Shown here: positions 16,501-26,123 of the stretch, piece by piece
Layout of the letters: each line of letters begins with the position of its first letter
Position numbering within the stretch: the first letter of the stretch is position 1
Assembly: GCA_004293815.1 (NCBI GenBank)
Contig: RDZD01000022.1
Location: forward strand, 1-64,000
DNA length: 64,000 nt
Direction of reading: 5' to 3'
Source: Cytophagales bacterium
Lineage (GTDB): Bacteria; Bacteroidota; Bacteroidia; Cytophagales; Bernardetiaceae
The notes under the pieces: model-generated
Databases searched by the model: none
What the model was told of the DNA's origin: nothing
What the model saw: the letters and a program-made list of their open reading frames with translations, nothing else
Program-made: the position numbers and the translations under genes

Positions 16501-18438
16501 TTAGAATTTAACAAGGCACATAAGCTCAAGCCTGCGTCCGTACATAGGGTAAAAAGCAATAGATTGGTATTGAAAGTCAAGGAAATTTTCAAGATGACAT
16601 ACCCATTTGACATTTGAACTCATTTGCCACTCTAATCCCCAGTCCAAGAGCGTGTAACTTGGTAAAAATGCGGAGCCGTCAGAAGCGGTCAGCCGCTGAC
16701 TTGTGTACTGAAGCAGCAAGAAGGTGTTCACTTTTTGAGCATAAAACCAAGAAAGCTGTGCCTTGAGAGTATGCAAAGGGGTGTATATAAGTTGCTTGCC
16801 AACGGATTCGTCTCCTTGAGCATAAGCCCTCCTATTCTGGCTGATATTTAGTGCATAAATCAAAGAGTATTGCAATTGTTGCTTTTGGGATAAATCTGTG
16901 AATACCTTGGTATTAAGCTCAACACCTCTTGCCCAAACTAAGCGTACATTCTCAGGTTTCCAATAGCCACTCACGGTAGGTAACCACTGTATCCAATCTT
17001 CTACTAGACTCGAATAAAACGTGGAACTGAGTTTGAGAATAGGTTTTTCTGGTTCTTGAATTTTGTTTAAGACGTAGGCCATTTGGCCTTCTGAACTCCA
17101 CCCACGCTCTGCTTTGAGTTCAGAGTTTCCCGAGATAGGCCAATAACGATCATTGAGTGTGGGGAATCGGCTGTTTCTTGCCAGCTGAAAGCTCAAGCTT
17201 AAGTGTTGTTTAGGGCTATTATGGAGGAAGTAAAGTGCCCCCAAGCCACCTGTCATAGGCATAAAAGTTTGATCTACAACTTCTTGTCTTAAAATAGAGG
17301 ATAAGGTCAAACCGCCTATGCGCCAACTCAACTCTGCATGAGCTTGTGGGCGTGTTTGGGTTACAGCACGCGTATATGCACTGCTCTGCACGCGTTCGTG
17401 TGCAAGGGCAACTCCCCACTTGAGGTCTAGGTTAGGGCTTTGGTAGGCACTCAAAAACTGTCCTTGTTGCGTAAAAACGCGGCTTTTAGAGACCTGCCCT
17501 ATGAGAGAATTCTCATAACGCAGTTGATCCTGTGTGTGTGCCAGCCAAAATTTATGCTCCCATACTTTACCTTTGTACTGATATTCTGCATGTATTTTTA
17601 GGTTGTTATCTTCTTGCTTCTCAGAGCTTTCATTTACCAGAATGGAAGGTGGTAGTTCTCTCAAGCCACCTTGTTGCCAAAGTCTAAGAGCGAACAAATG
17701 TCTGTTTTGAGGCTGGAAATAAACCTCTTGGACTGTGCCGCCCTGTTTGACCGAAGCGTTTGTTTGGCGGAAGGTCTCCCCATTGAATCGGTATGGAAAA
17801 TTATTTCGGAGTTGTCTAAAAAAAGTCTTTTGTTGCCAGCTCCATTTTTTGCCTCTGATAGATGATTGCAAAGCTGTTTTATAACTTCCAAAACTGCCAG
17901 CAGAGACTCGTACACTGCCTTCAACTTTGTTTTCATTGCCCAAAGGCGTGTTTTGGAGATGAATACCGCCACCAAAACCACCATTGCCAAAGCGCAAAGC
18001 AGACGCTCCATAAAGCAATTCTATTTTATCGGTAGCAGCCATAGGTATCAAAGAAAAATCTATTTGCCCAAGCATAGGAGAGTTGAGTGGCAGATGATTC
18101 CAGTAAACTTGTGTGTGTGTGGACGACATACCCCGAAAAGCAGAGGTGGCTAAGCTGCCAGCACCATAAGACTTGATAAAAATTGGTGTTTGGAGGGTGA
18201 GCACTGTACTCAATTCTTGGTTCTGAAAACGCTGAAGAGCCACACTATCTAGGCTTTCTGTTTTAAATCCTGCCAAGGCTAGCCGTGCATATACCACTAC
18301 GCCTTCTAAACTGTTCACTTGACTGCTGTCTTTTTGTGCAAAAGCAAAAGATATGCAAGAGAGAGCAAGCATCATAAACGTAAAAAGTCGAAGCAATAGC
18401 ACGGGTAAAATGATTTTGAATAAAACAAAACAAGACAC
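16501..18438 (-). CDS. TonB-dependent outer-membrane receptor
   Basis: The receptor has 645 residues. A hydrophobic signal peptide ends near FAFAQ at residue 35. There is no carboxypeptidase-regulatory domain. The plug spans about 45-160 (SYGAGSLATSAFRGMSSTHTQVYWNHLPLNSPMLGQIDFSL in part, then DKIELLYGASALRFGNGGFGG), followed by a 22-strand-type barrel. The short plug-first build and length are like BtuB-type vitamin or siderophore receptors, but no cobalamin riboswitch was recognised upstream. A start at 18375 is also possible. It is convergent with the alpha/beta hydrolase. Confidence 0.82.
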   Translation of the reverse strand: MSCFVLFKIILPVLLLRLFTFMMLALSCISFAFAQKDSSQVNSLEGVVVYARLALAGFKTESLDSVALQRFQNQELSTVLTLQTPIFIKSYGAGSLATSAFRGMSSTHTQVYWNHLPLNSPMLGQIDFSLIPMAATDKIELLYGASALRFGNGGFGGGIHLQNTPLGNENKVEGSVRVSAGSFGSYKTALQSSIRGKKWSWQQKTFFRQLRNNFPYRFNGETFRQTNASVKQGGTVQEVYFQPQNRHLFALRLWQQGGLRELPPSILVNESSEKQEDNNLKIHAEYQYKGKVWEHKFWLAHTQDQLRYENSLIGQVSKSRVFTQQGQFLSAYQSPNLDLKWGVALAHERVQSSAYTRAVTQTRPQAHAELSWRIGGLTLSSILRQEVVDQTFMPMTGGLGALYFLHNSPKQHLSLSFQLARNSRFPTLNDRYWPISGNSELKAERGWSSEGQMAYVLNKIQEPEKPILKLSSTFYSSLVEDWIQWLPTVSGYWKPENVRLVWARGVELNTKVFTDLSQKQQLQYSLIYALNISQNRRAYAQGDESVGKQLIYTPLHTLKAQLSWFYAQKVNTFLLLQYTSQRLTASDGSAFLPSYTLLDWGLEWQMSSNVKWVCHLENFLDFQYQSIAFYPMYGRRLELMCLVKF

Positions 18439-18664
18439 TGCTTGTAGTGTTTTTTGAAAAAAAAACTTGTCATAACAAATTTACAACTTTTATTTGGCTG
18501 CTCAATAACAGATAACCAGATAAATTTCTAAAATAATTTGGCTAAGTAAGCAATTTCAAACGCAAGCTACTTAATTTTATTCTTATCTTTATGCTTTGCC
18601 TTATCACCACCCAACAAAATCCTCTAACTATGCTCAGTCTATTTCAAACCTACACACATGCACC

Positions 18665-21523
18665 ATGCTTTTTTTTACAATTAGATGCGCTTTGCTGTCT
18701 TTGGCAATGTGCCTTATTATGCCCTTCTGCCACGCACAAAACATAAATGAAGATAGTCTCTTGCATGTTATGGATAGCCTCTTGGTTGAAGCTCGCTATA
18801 GCACTCTTTTGCCTATTGTTGAGGCGGCTGTGAAAAACCCTAATATCAGCGCAAAATCAAAGTTAGAATGCAAGCGACATCTTATCATGGTCTATGCAAG
18901 CAGTAGCAAAAAGAGCTATTCTGAGCCTCAGGTCAAAGCAATTATAGAAGAAGCAAGACAGCAACTAAAAAAAGGAAAGTCTATTGACGATACGTATAGG
19001 CTGATAGATATACTTTACTCAGGTTCAGTTTACTATGCGAATCAGTCGGTGGGTGATGAGCCTAAAAAAAGTGCGGCTCTCATCAACGAAGCGTTGGTAA
19101 TGTTTGAAAAGCAAGAAGATAAGCATAAACGACCAGTCAAATATTTTAGTCTCTTGAACGCACAATTCTTGATTCTACAGAGCATTCAGGCCAGCCGAGA
19201 GGATATAGAACAAGCTCTCAAAAAAGCGATGCAACTTTGTAAAGCACATCAAAATAACAAAAGCATAAAATACACACATTTATTAATGAATGCTTCGAAT
19301 TATTACCTAGATATCGGCGAGTATGACCTAGCAGAAACCTACGGGTTAGAAGCGTTGGCCATTCAAGAAAAAAGCATGAGCAAAAAGCATTCTGATTATG
19401 CAGCAACGGTTTTTAACTTAGCCAATCTCTACGATGAGTTGAGCCAATTTACGAAATCAGAAAAATTCTACAAAGAAGCTATCACCATTCGTGGTGAAGC
19501 ATCTGGTACTCGCAGCATACGCTATGCTGCCTATTTGAATAATTATGCTGTCTCTTTGCGCAAACAATTGCGTTTTGTAGAAGCCGAAAAACTATACCGT
19601 GAATGCGCCAGTATTAGAAAAGAGCAATTGGGTATCAAGCATAGACTCTATCTGTCAGCTATCAGCAACTTGGCCAATCTGCTGCGAACGCAGAGAAAGT
19701 TCTCTGAAGCCGATTCTATGTATAGATTCGCTATGAGTCAGCATGGTGGTATGTCTACTGACCATAACGGCAGCGGTTTGCTTTGTAACTATGCAGTGTC
19801 TAAAACTCTTCAAAAACAATATGATTCTGCGCTTTGGTATTATGATATTGTGGCTAAGGCTAATTTAAAAGATAATCAGGTAACAACGGAACTCTACTGG
19901 CAAACCAATTATGCCAATGTGTTGGCTGAATTGGGCTATAGCCATAGTGCAGACTCTGTTATGGAAAAGTTGTTTGCCTCTGTTATTGACTTTTCTCAAA
20001 GAAATTTGCCTTACTTGTCCGAAAGCGAAAGAATAGGATTTTATGAAACCAATATCAAAGCCTTCATTGAAAACTACATTAGTCACCTCATTAACAAATA
20101 CCAACGGGAGCCTTCTAACTACAAAATATTAGAGAAGATATACAACTTACAACTCCTTAATAAAAGCATTTTACTCAACGAAACCCTCAAAGTTAAACAA
20201 ATCATTAGCAGTTCTCAAGACCAAGAGCTTATAGAAGCCTACAATAATTGGCTGTTAACCAAACAGGAGCTTGGGAAAATGAATGTAGGAGACCAACAGC
20301 GTTTAGAGCAGAATGCTTTCTTAGATAGCCTAGAAGAGCAGGCCAGTAAGCTAGAAAAGAGCATAAGTAAGCGCTGTAAAAACTTTACAGAACTAAGTCA
20401 GGACAAGGAAGTAAATCTTCTGGACGTAAAAAAAACACTTCAACCAAGAGAAGCAGCTATTGAAATCGTCCGTATAGACAAGCTCAAGCGCAATCACGTA
20501 GAAAAGTCTAAAAATCTATTGGTGGAAAGCCAGCCTTTTTATGCAGCACTCATTGTACGCTATGATAGACCACATCTTGACATTGTGCTGCTAGACAATG
20601 GCTTAATGCTCGAGAACGATTTTAAAAACTACCATCTTAACACCTCCTACTACGCCCTTAAAGATACCATTACTTACGCCAAGTTCTGGGAACCTATCTC
20701 AAAAGCTTTAGAGGGGATTAAGAAGGTCTTTCTAGCTTCTGACGGCGTATATCATCAGATTAGCTTGGACTGTCTTTACAATACTACCTCAAAGCAGTAT
20801 CTAGGCGAAGAGTTAAGCATTTGCCGATTGACTAGCACTCGAGAGCTGGTCAACAGGGGCAGACCTACCCGCATCAACAGCGCAGTGCTAATGGGTAACC
20901 CTACTTTTATGCCCTCTGATACAACGTTAGCTAGCCGCTGGTGGCATAAATCTACCAAACTTCCTGCCACACAAATAGAAATAGAGGTGGTAGGAGAACT
21001 GCTCTCTAAAAAGAAGATTAAAGCCTTAACTATGAGCAGAGAAGAAGCCGCCGAAAGTGCTCTCAAGCTTGTAGGCTCACCCCACATTCTGCATCTTGCC
21101 ACACACGGTTTGTTTCAAAACAACAAAAGCGATGCCAAGTCTGCCATGCTTAACTCTGCGCTTATCCTTAGCCCAGACCAAGAAGACGACGGGCTACTCA
21201 CAGCTTTTGAAGCAGCAAGCCTCAACCTGAGCGAAACTGAACTGGTGGTTCTTTCTGGCTGCGAAACAGCGATGGGCAAAATACAATACGGTGAGGGCGT
21301 GTATGGTTTGCAGAGAGCCTTCCTAGCAGCAGGAGCCAAAAGCTTGGTGATGTCGCTTTGGCGTGTAGATGACCATGTTACGCAGGTTTTTATCAAGTAT
21401 TTTTATGAGGAGCTGATGGTTTCTAAAGACAAGCAAAAGGCTTTGAAAACTGCCCAAAGGCGCGTTAGAAAAAATTATCCAGAGCCTTTCTACTGGGCGG
21501 CATTTATCCTAGTAGGAGTGTGA
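18665..21523 (+). CDS. Secreted TPR-CHAT protein (caspase-like protease domain)
   Basis: The ATG at 18665 gives a clean signal peptide (MLFFTIRCALLSLAMCLIMP, ending near CHAQ) and a 952-residue protein; the TTG at 18596 adds 23 unlikely residues. Repeated TPR units (about 190-420) carry the A-x-x-Y-L-AL-I pattern of TPR_10/12. A helical linker follows, then a CHAT domain in the last 300 residues. The catalytic dyad of this caspase-HetF family is present: H814 in HLATHG and C866 in LSGCETA, followed by GEGVYGLQRAFLAAGA. The domain predicts a peptidase directed by TPR-bound partners. It is chromosomal and free-standing, with no CRISPR or gRAMP gene near. Confidence 0.88.
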   Translation: MLFFTIRCALLSLAMCLIMPFCHAQNINEDSLLHVMDSLLVEARYSTLLPIVEAAVKNPNISAKSKLECKRHLIMVYASSSKKSYSEPQVKAIIEEARQQLKKGKSIDDTYRLIDILYSGSVYYANQSVGDEPKKSAALINEALVMFEKQEDKHKRPVKYFSLLNAQFLILQSIQASREDIEQALKKAMQLCKAHQNNKSIKYTHLLMNASNYYLDIGEYDLAETYGLEALAIQEKSMSKKHSDYAATVFNLANLYDELSQFTKSEKFYKEAITIRGEASGTRSIRYAAYLNNYAVSLRKQLRFVEAEKLYRECASIRKEQLGIKHRLYLSAISNLANLLRTQRKFSEADSMYRFAMSQHGGMSTDHNGSGLLCNYAVSKTLQKQYDSALWYYDIVAKANLKDNQVTTELYWQTNYANVLAELGYSHSADSVMEKLFASVIDFSQRNLPYLSESERIGFYETNIKAFIENYISHLINKYQREPSNYKILEKIYNLQLLNKSILLNETLKVKQIISSSQDQELIEAYNNWLLTKQELGKMNVGDQQRLEQNAFLDSLEEQASKLEKSISKRCKNFTELSQDKEVNLLDVKKTLQPREAAIEIVRIDKLKRNHVEKSKNLLVESQPFYAALIVRYDRPHLDIVLLDNGLMLENDFKNYHLNTSYYALKDTITYAKFWEPISKALEGIKKVFLASDGVYHQISLDCLYNTTSKQYLGEELSICRLTSTRELVNRGRPTRINSAVLMGNPTFMPSDTTLASRWWHKSTKLPATQIEIEVVGELLSKKKIKALTMSREEAAESALKLVGSPHILHLATHGLFQNNKSDAKSAMLNSALILSPDQEDDGLLTAFEAASLNLSETELVVLSGCETAMGKIQYGEGVYGLQRAFLAAGAKSLVMSLWRVDDHVTQVFIKYFYEELMVSKDKQKALKTAQRRVRKNYPEPFYWAAFILVGV

Positions 21524-21780
21524 GATGCAAGTTTATACTTGTTTTGGGGCTTTTGAGTGTTATTCTTATTTGCTATAAACCTTGAGAGATTTCTGGTTAT
21601 CCAAAATGAAAAAATATTTTCTATTAAGGCTTAATTTAGTGCATTGAATTTTGAACTTTAGAATTGTTTCTATTTATTGCAAACTAAATGCGCTACACGG
21701 TGACTCTTTTAAAAAAAGACCTCCACTATGTACTCAAGTAAGGCGCACTCAAAACAAAAATATTTGGCAGATTTAGACGT

Positions 21781-23382
21781 ATGGCGGTAATTATTAGAAT
21801 GACTAAGATGACCGACACCATGACCGAAGGCGTAATAGCCAACTGGCTTAAAGGTGAAGGCAGCAATGTGAAATCGGGCGACATCATTGCAGAAGTGGAA
21901 ACCGATAAATCTACAATGGAATTTGAAAATTTTGAAGACGGAGTCATGCTCTACGTGGGTGTGAAAGCTGGCGATGCTGTACCGATTGATGCCCCAATAG
22001 CCATAGTTGGCAAGGCGGGAGAGGACATTGCCGCGCTCAAAAGCCAGTTTGGCAATCAAGCTCCCACTGCTGCTCCTTTCTCTACTCCCCCTGCCGAACA
22101 GCCCACGAAAACAGCTGCGCCTGCTGTAGATCTCAGCAGCATCAAAGCCGTAGCTGAACGCATGCCGCTCAAAACAGACACCATGACCGAAGGAGTCATC
22201 GCTAAATGGCTTGTGCAGGTAGGCTCAAAAGTCAAATCAGGCGACATTGTAGGCGAAGTAGAAACCGACAAAGCGACTATGGAGCTAGAATGCTTCAGCG
22301 ATGGCGTAGTGCTTTATATAGCTGTTGAAGCTGGACAAGCTGTACCAGTGAACGGCATTTATATGATTGTGGGCGAGGCTGGGGCCAACTACCAAGCTAT
22401 TCTAGACGCTGAAAAGGGTACTCCATCTGCAACGGTAACCGCAGTTAGTGTACAGGAAGCTGCTCCTGTTGAAGCAAGCAAACCCAATGCAACTGCTGCT
22501 TCCACGCCCACAGGCCGTATAGTAGCATCGCCTCTGGCCAAACGTTTAGCCAAAGAAAAAGGTTTAGATATCAATCTTTTGAAAGGCTCTGGTGAGTTTG
22601 GTCGCATCATCAAACGCGATATTGATAATTATACACCAGCTGTAGCCGAAACCAAAACAGTTTCTGCACCTGCTGCACTGTCTTCTGGCTCTCCGTATCA
22701 GGAGTCTTTCCACACGGAACGCGTTTCGCAAATGCGTAAAACCATTGCGCGTCGCTTGAGTGAAAGCTTGTTTACTGCACCACACTTCTATTTGACGATG
22801 TCTATTAACATGGACAACGCCATCAAAGCTCGTAAGAGTATCAATGAAGTAGTCACTACAAAAGTGTCTTTTAACGATATGGTTATTAAGGCCGTTGCAG
22901 CAGCTCTCAAAAAACACCCCAAAGTCAATTCTTCATGGCTTGGAGACACCATACGCTACAACGAACATGTGCATGTAGGCGTGGCTGTGGCTGTGGACGA
23001 AGGCTTGCTTGTGCCAGTTATTCGCTTCACGGATACCAAGTCCTTGTCTCAAATAGGTGCAGAGGTGAAAGAGTTTGCCAAGCGTGCCAAAGATAAAAAG
23101 CTCCAGCCTGCCGACTGGGAAGGAAGTACCTTCACGGTTTCTAACTTGGGCATGTTCGGTATCGAAGAATTTACGGCTATCATCAACCCGCCTGATGCCT
23201 GTATCTTGGCTGTAGGTGGCATCAATGAAGTGCCTGTTGTTAAAAATGGACAAATAGTGGTGGGCAATGTGATGAAGGTGACCCTCTCCTGTGACCACCG
23301 TGTGGTGGACGGAGCGGTAGGTTCTGCATTTTTGCAAACTTTTAAATCACTTTTAGAAGACCCCATTAGGCTTTTGGCATGA
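21781..23382 (+). CDS. pdhC: Pyruvate dehydrogenase E2, dihydrolipoamide acetyltransferase
   Basis: The 533-residue E2 subunit moves the acetyl group from lipoyl-lysine to CoA. There are two lipoyl domains, each with its modified lysine: ETDKSTMEFE (about 40-49) and ETDKATMELE (about 161-170). A peripheral-subunit-binding domain follows (VASPLAKRLAKEKGLDINLLKGSG, about 245-270). The catalytic domain ends with SCDHRVVDGAVGS (active-site His in DHRxxDG). The Ala/Pro/Thr-rich linkers are typical. The E1 genes are not adjacent, so the complex is encoded at more than one locus. Confidence 0.95.
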   Translation: MAVIIRMTKMTDTMTEGVIANWLKGEGSNVKSGDIIAEVETDKSTMEFENFEDGVMLYVGVKAGDAVPIDAPIAIVGKAGEDIAALKSQFGNQAPTAAPFSTPPAEQPTKTAAPAVDLSSIKAVAERMPLKTDTMTEGVIAKWLVQVGSKVKSGDIVGEVETDKATMELECFSDGVVLYIAVEAGQAVPVNGIYMIVGEAGANYQAILDAEKGTPSATVTAVSVQEAAPVEASKPNATAASTPTGRIVASPLAKRLAKEKGLDINLLKGSGEFGRIIKRDIDNYTPAVAETKTVSAPAALSSGSPYQESFHTERVSQMRKTIARRLSESLFTAPHFYLTMSINMDNAIKARKSINEVVTTKVSFNDMVIKAVAAALKKHPKVNSSWLGDTIRYNEHVHVGVAVAVDEGLLVPVIRFTDTKSLSQIGAEVKEFAKRAKDKKLQPADWEGSTFTVSNLGMFGIEEFTAIINPPDACILAVGGINEVPVVKNGQIVVGNVMKVTLSCDHRVVDGAVGSAFLQTFKSLLEDPIRLLA

Positions 23383-23516
23383 TTTTGTTATACTTTGTAA
23401 CAAGGCTATAACAATAATTACAAAGATTTGTGAGTTTTTAAGTAAAGAAACAATTAAGCACATACACTTTGTTCAAAATTGCTATTTAATTCTTAACAAA
23501 AGTATCTAATAACATC

Positions 23517-24182
23517 ATGAGCCGTCCTTACAGTTCAGTTTTATTCAAAATAAGTATCGTAGCACTACTTATGTGCTTTTTGGCCTCTTATAAGCTAAAA
23601 AGTTGGCAAGATTTAAGCAAACCCGAGTTCAAAATTTCTGAACGCGGCAGACCTGAAGCATGTGCGGATAGAGGTTGTATGTTTAAGTCAGGCTTTGTGC
23701 GCTGCGAAGAAAAAAAATGGGTAAACGTAGTACTCTATATCCAAAATCAGAGTGGATACTGGGAGCGCAAGGAGTTTAAAAGGCAAGGTCCTGGTTACAT
23801 GAATCTTAGTCTTTCAGACTGCAAGTATACTGGCAACTACTACGCTTACGCTTGTTATCAAGACGATAAGCAGTGTGCCATACCAGAAAACCACGAAGTG
23901 GAAGCTATGCACAATAAAAAAGACCAAACGCCTAAATTTAAGATTTTGAAAATCACGCGTGGGAAGTGCAGCACAGGGCAAGGCGAAAACGTGAAGTTTG
24001 AATCAGGATATGTTTACTCGCCTACAGGTGGTCAGGTAGAAATTACACTGTTTATGGAAAAATCAGACGGCAAATGGAGCAAAAAGCACTACACATTTAA
24101 CGGTACTGGTAACCTTAACTTGGCTGTAGATGGCTGTGACTTGACAGGCAACTACAAAACCATGATTCAATACGTAAAGTAA
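23517..24182 (+). CDS. Secreted protein with two internal repeats, function unknown
   Basis: The 221-residue protein has an N-terminal membrane or signal segment (about 9-24). It is not recognised as a named family. Two copies of a roughly 60-residue unit are visible. Copy one (about 50-118) reads FKSGFVRC...VNVVLYIQ...GYWERKEF...GYMNLSLSDCKYTGNYYAY. Copy two (about 160-220) reads FESGYVYS...VEITLFME...GKWSKKHY...GNLNLAVDGCDLTGNYKTM. Copy one is cysteine-rich (at least five Cys); copy two keeps the final Cys. The beta-rich repeats suggest a carbohydrate- or surface-binding protein, but this is inference. A hairpin terminator follows. Confidence 0.7.
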   Translation: MSRPYSSVLFKISIVALLMCFLASYKLKSWQDLSKPEFKISERGRPEACADRGCMFKSGFVRCEEKKWVNVVLYIQNQSGYWERKEFKRQGPGYMNLSLSDCKYTGNYYAYACYQDDKQCAIPENHEVEAMHNKKDQTPKFKILKITRGKCSTGQGENVKFESGYVYSPTGGQVEITLFMEKSDGKWSKKHYTFNGTGNLNLAVDGCDLTGNYKTMIQYVK

Positions 24183-24202
24183 CAAAAAAAAATCTTAATC
24201 AA

Positions 24203-24245
24203 TCAAAAAGAGAAATCTACTGTCTTGGTGGGTCTCTCTTTTTGA
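24203..24245 (+). terminator. Hairpin terminator after the repeat protein
   Basis: The arms tcaaaaagaga (24203-24213) and tctctttttga (24235-24245) pair perfectly over 11 bases with a 21-base loop. The T-tract is inside the right arm. It lies 20 bases past the stop at 24182. Confidence 0.55.
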
Positions 24246-24359
24246 ATTTAAGTGAATTTCATCAGCAAACCATTCCAATGGGATACTCTTAGGAAACCTA
24301 CTTTAACTGGAATAGAAAAATCAAATAACGTCACAAACCATAGAGGATAAACCAGTCTT

Positions 24360-25247
24360 CTAATGCTGTTGAGTCCACATCAACCAGCTAAAAAAGCCAA
24401 TCATGCCTAAGGCGGATAGGAGGTTAAGCCACATGGTATTTTGAAAATTGGCCTTGCTAGGATTACGGTAAGCAGACCAGAACCAATACATAAAAAATAA
24501 GAGTGTGGGCGAGAGAAAAATTTGAAAAAGCATCAATTCTTTTATGCTGAAATACTTCAAAAAGTAAACTGCGAACCCAGCCATAGTGAACAAAAAGCAA
24601 ACCCCAGTAAACACGAAAGTACCTAGAATACCCAAGCGCAAACTTACGGTTTGATCACCCCTGCTAGCATCTTCCTTGTGTTGATAAATCTGTGTCATGG
24701 GGTAAGAGCCGCTCAAAAAGGCAAAACAGAGCAAGGCTGGCCACCAAACATTGGGGAGAGTGATATCAGACAGAGACAGCTGGTCTAAGCCCTGCCAAAC
24801 CATCAAGAACGTCCAGCTACCTTGAAAAAAACCAATAGTAAACAGCGAAATCCAAGTTCTTTTTTTGAGACGTATGCTGGGGTGACTGTAGGCTTTGGAA
24901 GCCAATCCATAAACGAGCAGCAAGAGCGCGAAGAGTGTTCCAAATCTGAACCAACCATAAGCTAAGGCTAGAGCATCTAATGCTAAAGACCAGTACAAAA
25001 GATCTTCTGTGACCTTTGGAGGATGCTTGAGACCTCCAATACTGCCCTCATCGCGGTCATAGTAGCTATTGTAGCCATTGCTGGCAGGATATACCAAAAC
25101 GTGCAAAATGACAAACATCTCAACATAGCTAAGCAAGTTTACTTGCTCGCTACAGGCTGCTGCAAAAGAAAAAATAGGCATCAAAAACACCGAAAACGGA
25201 ATCCGAAGGTGTTTGATTGTGGATATTGAAGGCCAAAATGAACGCAT
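24360..25247 (-). CDS. UbiA-family prenyltransferase
   Basis: This is an integral membrane protein of 295 residues with about eight helices. The two metal/diphosphate motifs of the superfamily are present: NSYYDRDEG near residue 60-68 (NxxxDxxxD type) and QIYQHKEDASRGDQT near 186-200. Members join a prenyl chain to an aromatic acceptor. MenA, ubiquinone and resorcinol types cannot be told apart from sequence alone. It lies 110 bases downstream of efp on the same strand; linkage is possible but the functions are unrelated. Confidence 0.82.
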   Translation of the reverse strand: MRSFWPSISTIKHLRIPFSVFLMPIFSFAAACSEQVNLLSYVEMFVILHVLVYPASNGYNSYYDRDEGSIGGLKHPPKVTEDLLYWSLALDALALAYGWFRFGTLFALLLLVYGLASKAYSHPSIRLKKRTWISLFTIGFFQGSWTFLMVWQGLDQLSLSDITLPNVWWPALLCFAFLSGSYPMTQIYQHKEDASRGDQTVSLRLGILGTFVFTGVCFLFTMAGFAVYFLKYFSIKELMLFQIFLSPTLLFFMYWFWSAYRNPSKANFQNTMWLNLLSALGMIGFFSWLMWTQQH

Positions 25248-25357
25248 AAAAATAGTTAGTCAAAACACAAGATGGCCTCAAAACATAGCATCAAGCTTGT
25301 CAGGTCTTTGTACGAATCATCAATAACAAAAACCTGCAAAGCTGGAATGCAAATTAC

Positions 25358-25924
25358 TTATTTTTTAACGCGCTCCACGTACTCGTTAGCACGTGTATCT
25401 ACCTTAATTTTGTCACCTTGGTGTACAAAAAGAGGAACCATTACACGACCACCGCCCTCAAGATCAGCAGGTTTGAATGCACTTGTTGCAGTATCACCCT
25501 TGATACCAGGCTCTGTGTAAACAATTTCTAACTCTACAAACTGAGGCAGATCGCAAGCTAAAACCGTTTCATTTTCAGCGTGTACCACCAACTCTACTTC
25601 CATACCATCTTTGATATATTCTGGACGCTCTATCATAAACTCAGGAACCGTGATTTGCTCGTAAGTCTGATTGTGCATCATTGTATAGCCACTTTCTTCT
25701 TTGTAAAGAAACTGATACGGGCGACGCTCTATGCGTGCTGTGGTAATGCTATGACCAGCCGAAAAAGTGTGCTCAAGAACACGTCCATTTTTAACGTTAC
25801 GCAATTTGGTTCTTACAAATGCGTTGCCTTTACCAGGCTTTACGTGCTGAAAATCTACTACAAAATAAAGGTCGCTGCTGAGTTCTACACAAAGCCCTTT
25901 GCGGATGTCGGAAGTGTTAGCCAT
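25358..25924 (-). CDS. efp: Elongation factor P
   Basis: EF-P relieves ribosome stalling at polyproline stretches. The 188-residue protein has the three KOW/OB domains with HVKPGKGNAF near residues 27-36. The loop residue that is modified in other bacteria is Lys32. The C-terminal domain ends in VPLFVHQGDKIKVDTRANEYVERVKK, as in the family. An EpmA-like modification enzyme is not visible in the window. Confidence 0.96.
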   Translation of the reverse strand: MANTSDIRKGLCVELSSDLYFVVDFQHVKPGKGNAFVRTKLRNVKNGRVLEHTFSAGHSITTARIERRPYQFLYKEESGYTMMHNQTYEQITVPEFMIERPEYIKDGMEVELVVHAENETVLACDLPQFVELEIVYTEPGIKGDTATSAFKPADLEGGGRVMVPLFVHQGDKIKVDTRANEYVERVKK

Positions 25925-26072
25925 AAGAATCTAACGAAATAATATACTGATAAACAGATGTTTGTAAAGTATTAAGCTTAAGAATTCCGCAAAGATAAAA
26001 GCTATTTTTTGAGTTTGCAAACCCTATTTGCTGCTAAAAATGGAAAAAATGATTCTTTATGTACCCTTAAAC

Positions 26073-26104
26073 AAAATAGGCCGCCCTTTTGGACAGCCTA
26101 TTTT
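26073..26104 (-). terminator. Intrinsic terminator of clpP
   Basis: The arms aaaataggc (26073-26081) and gcctatttt (26096-26104) pair over 9 bases, with further partial pairing inside the loop. Read on the minus strand, the hairpin starts about 20 bases after the clpP stop and ends in a T-rich tail (ttttgttt). Confidence 0.65.
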
Positions 26105-26123
26105 ATTTATTGAAGGACAGAGC

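Noticed and set aside
16501-18438. Cobalamin riboswitch for the second TonB receptor
   Set aside because: The upstream 18439-18664 stretch shows no B12-box-like sequence or long structured leader.
18665-21523. TPR-CHAT protein as part of a type III-E CRISPR (gRAMP/Craspase) system
   Set aside because: No CRISPR repeats, gRAMP/Cas7-11 or Cas1 in the window, and the protein has a signal peptide. It is most likely a stand-alone exported CHAT protein.
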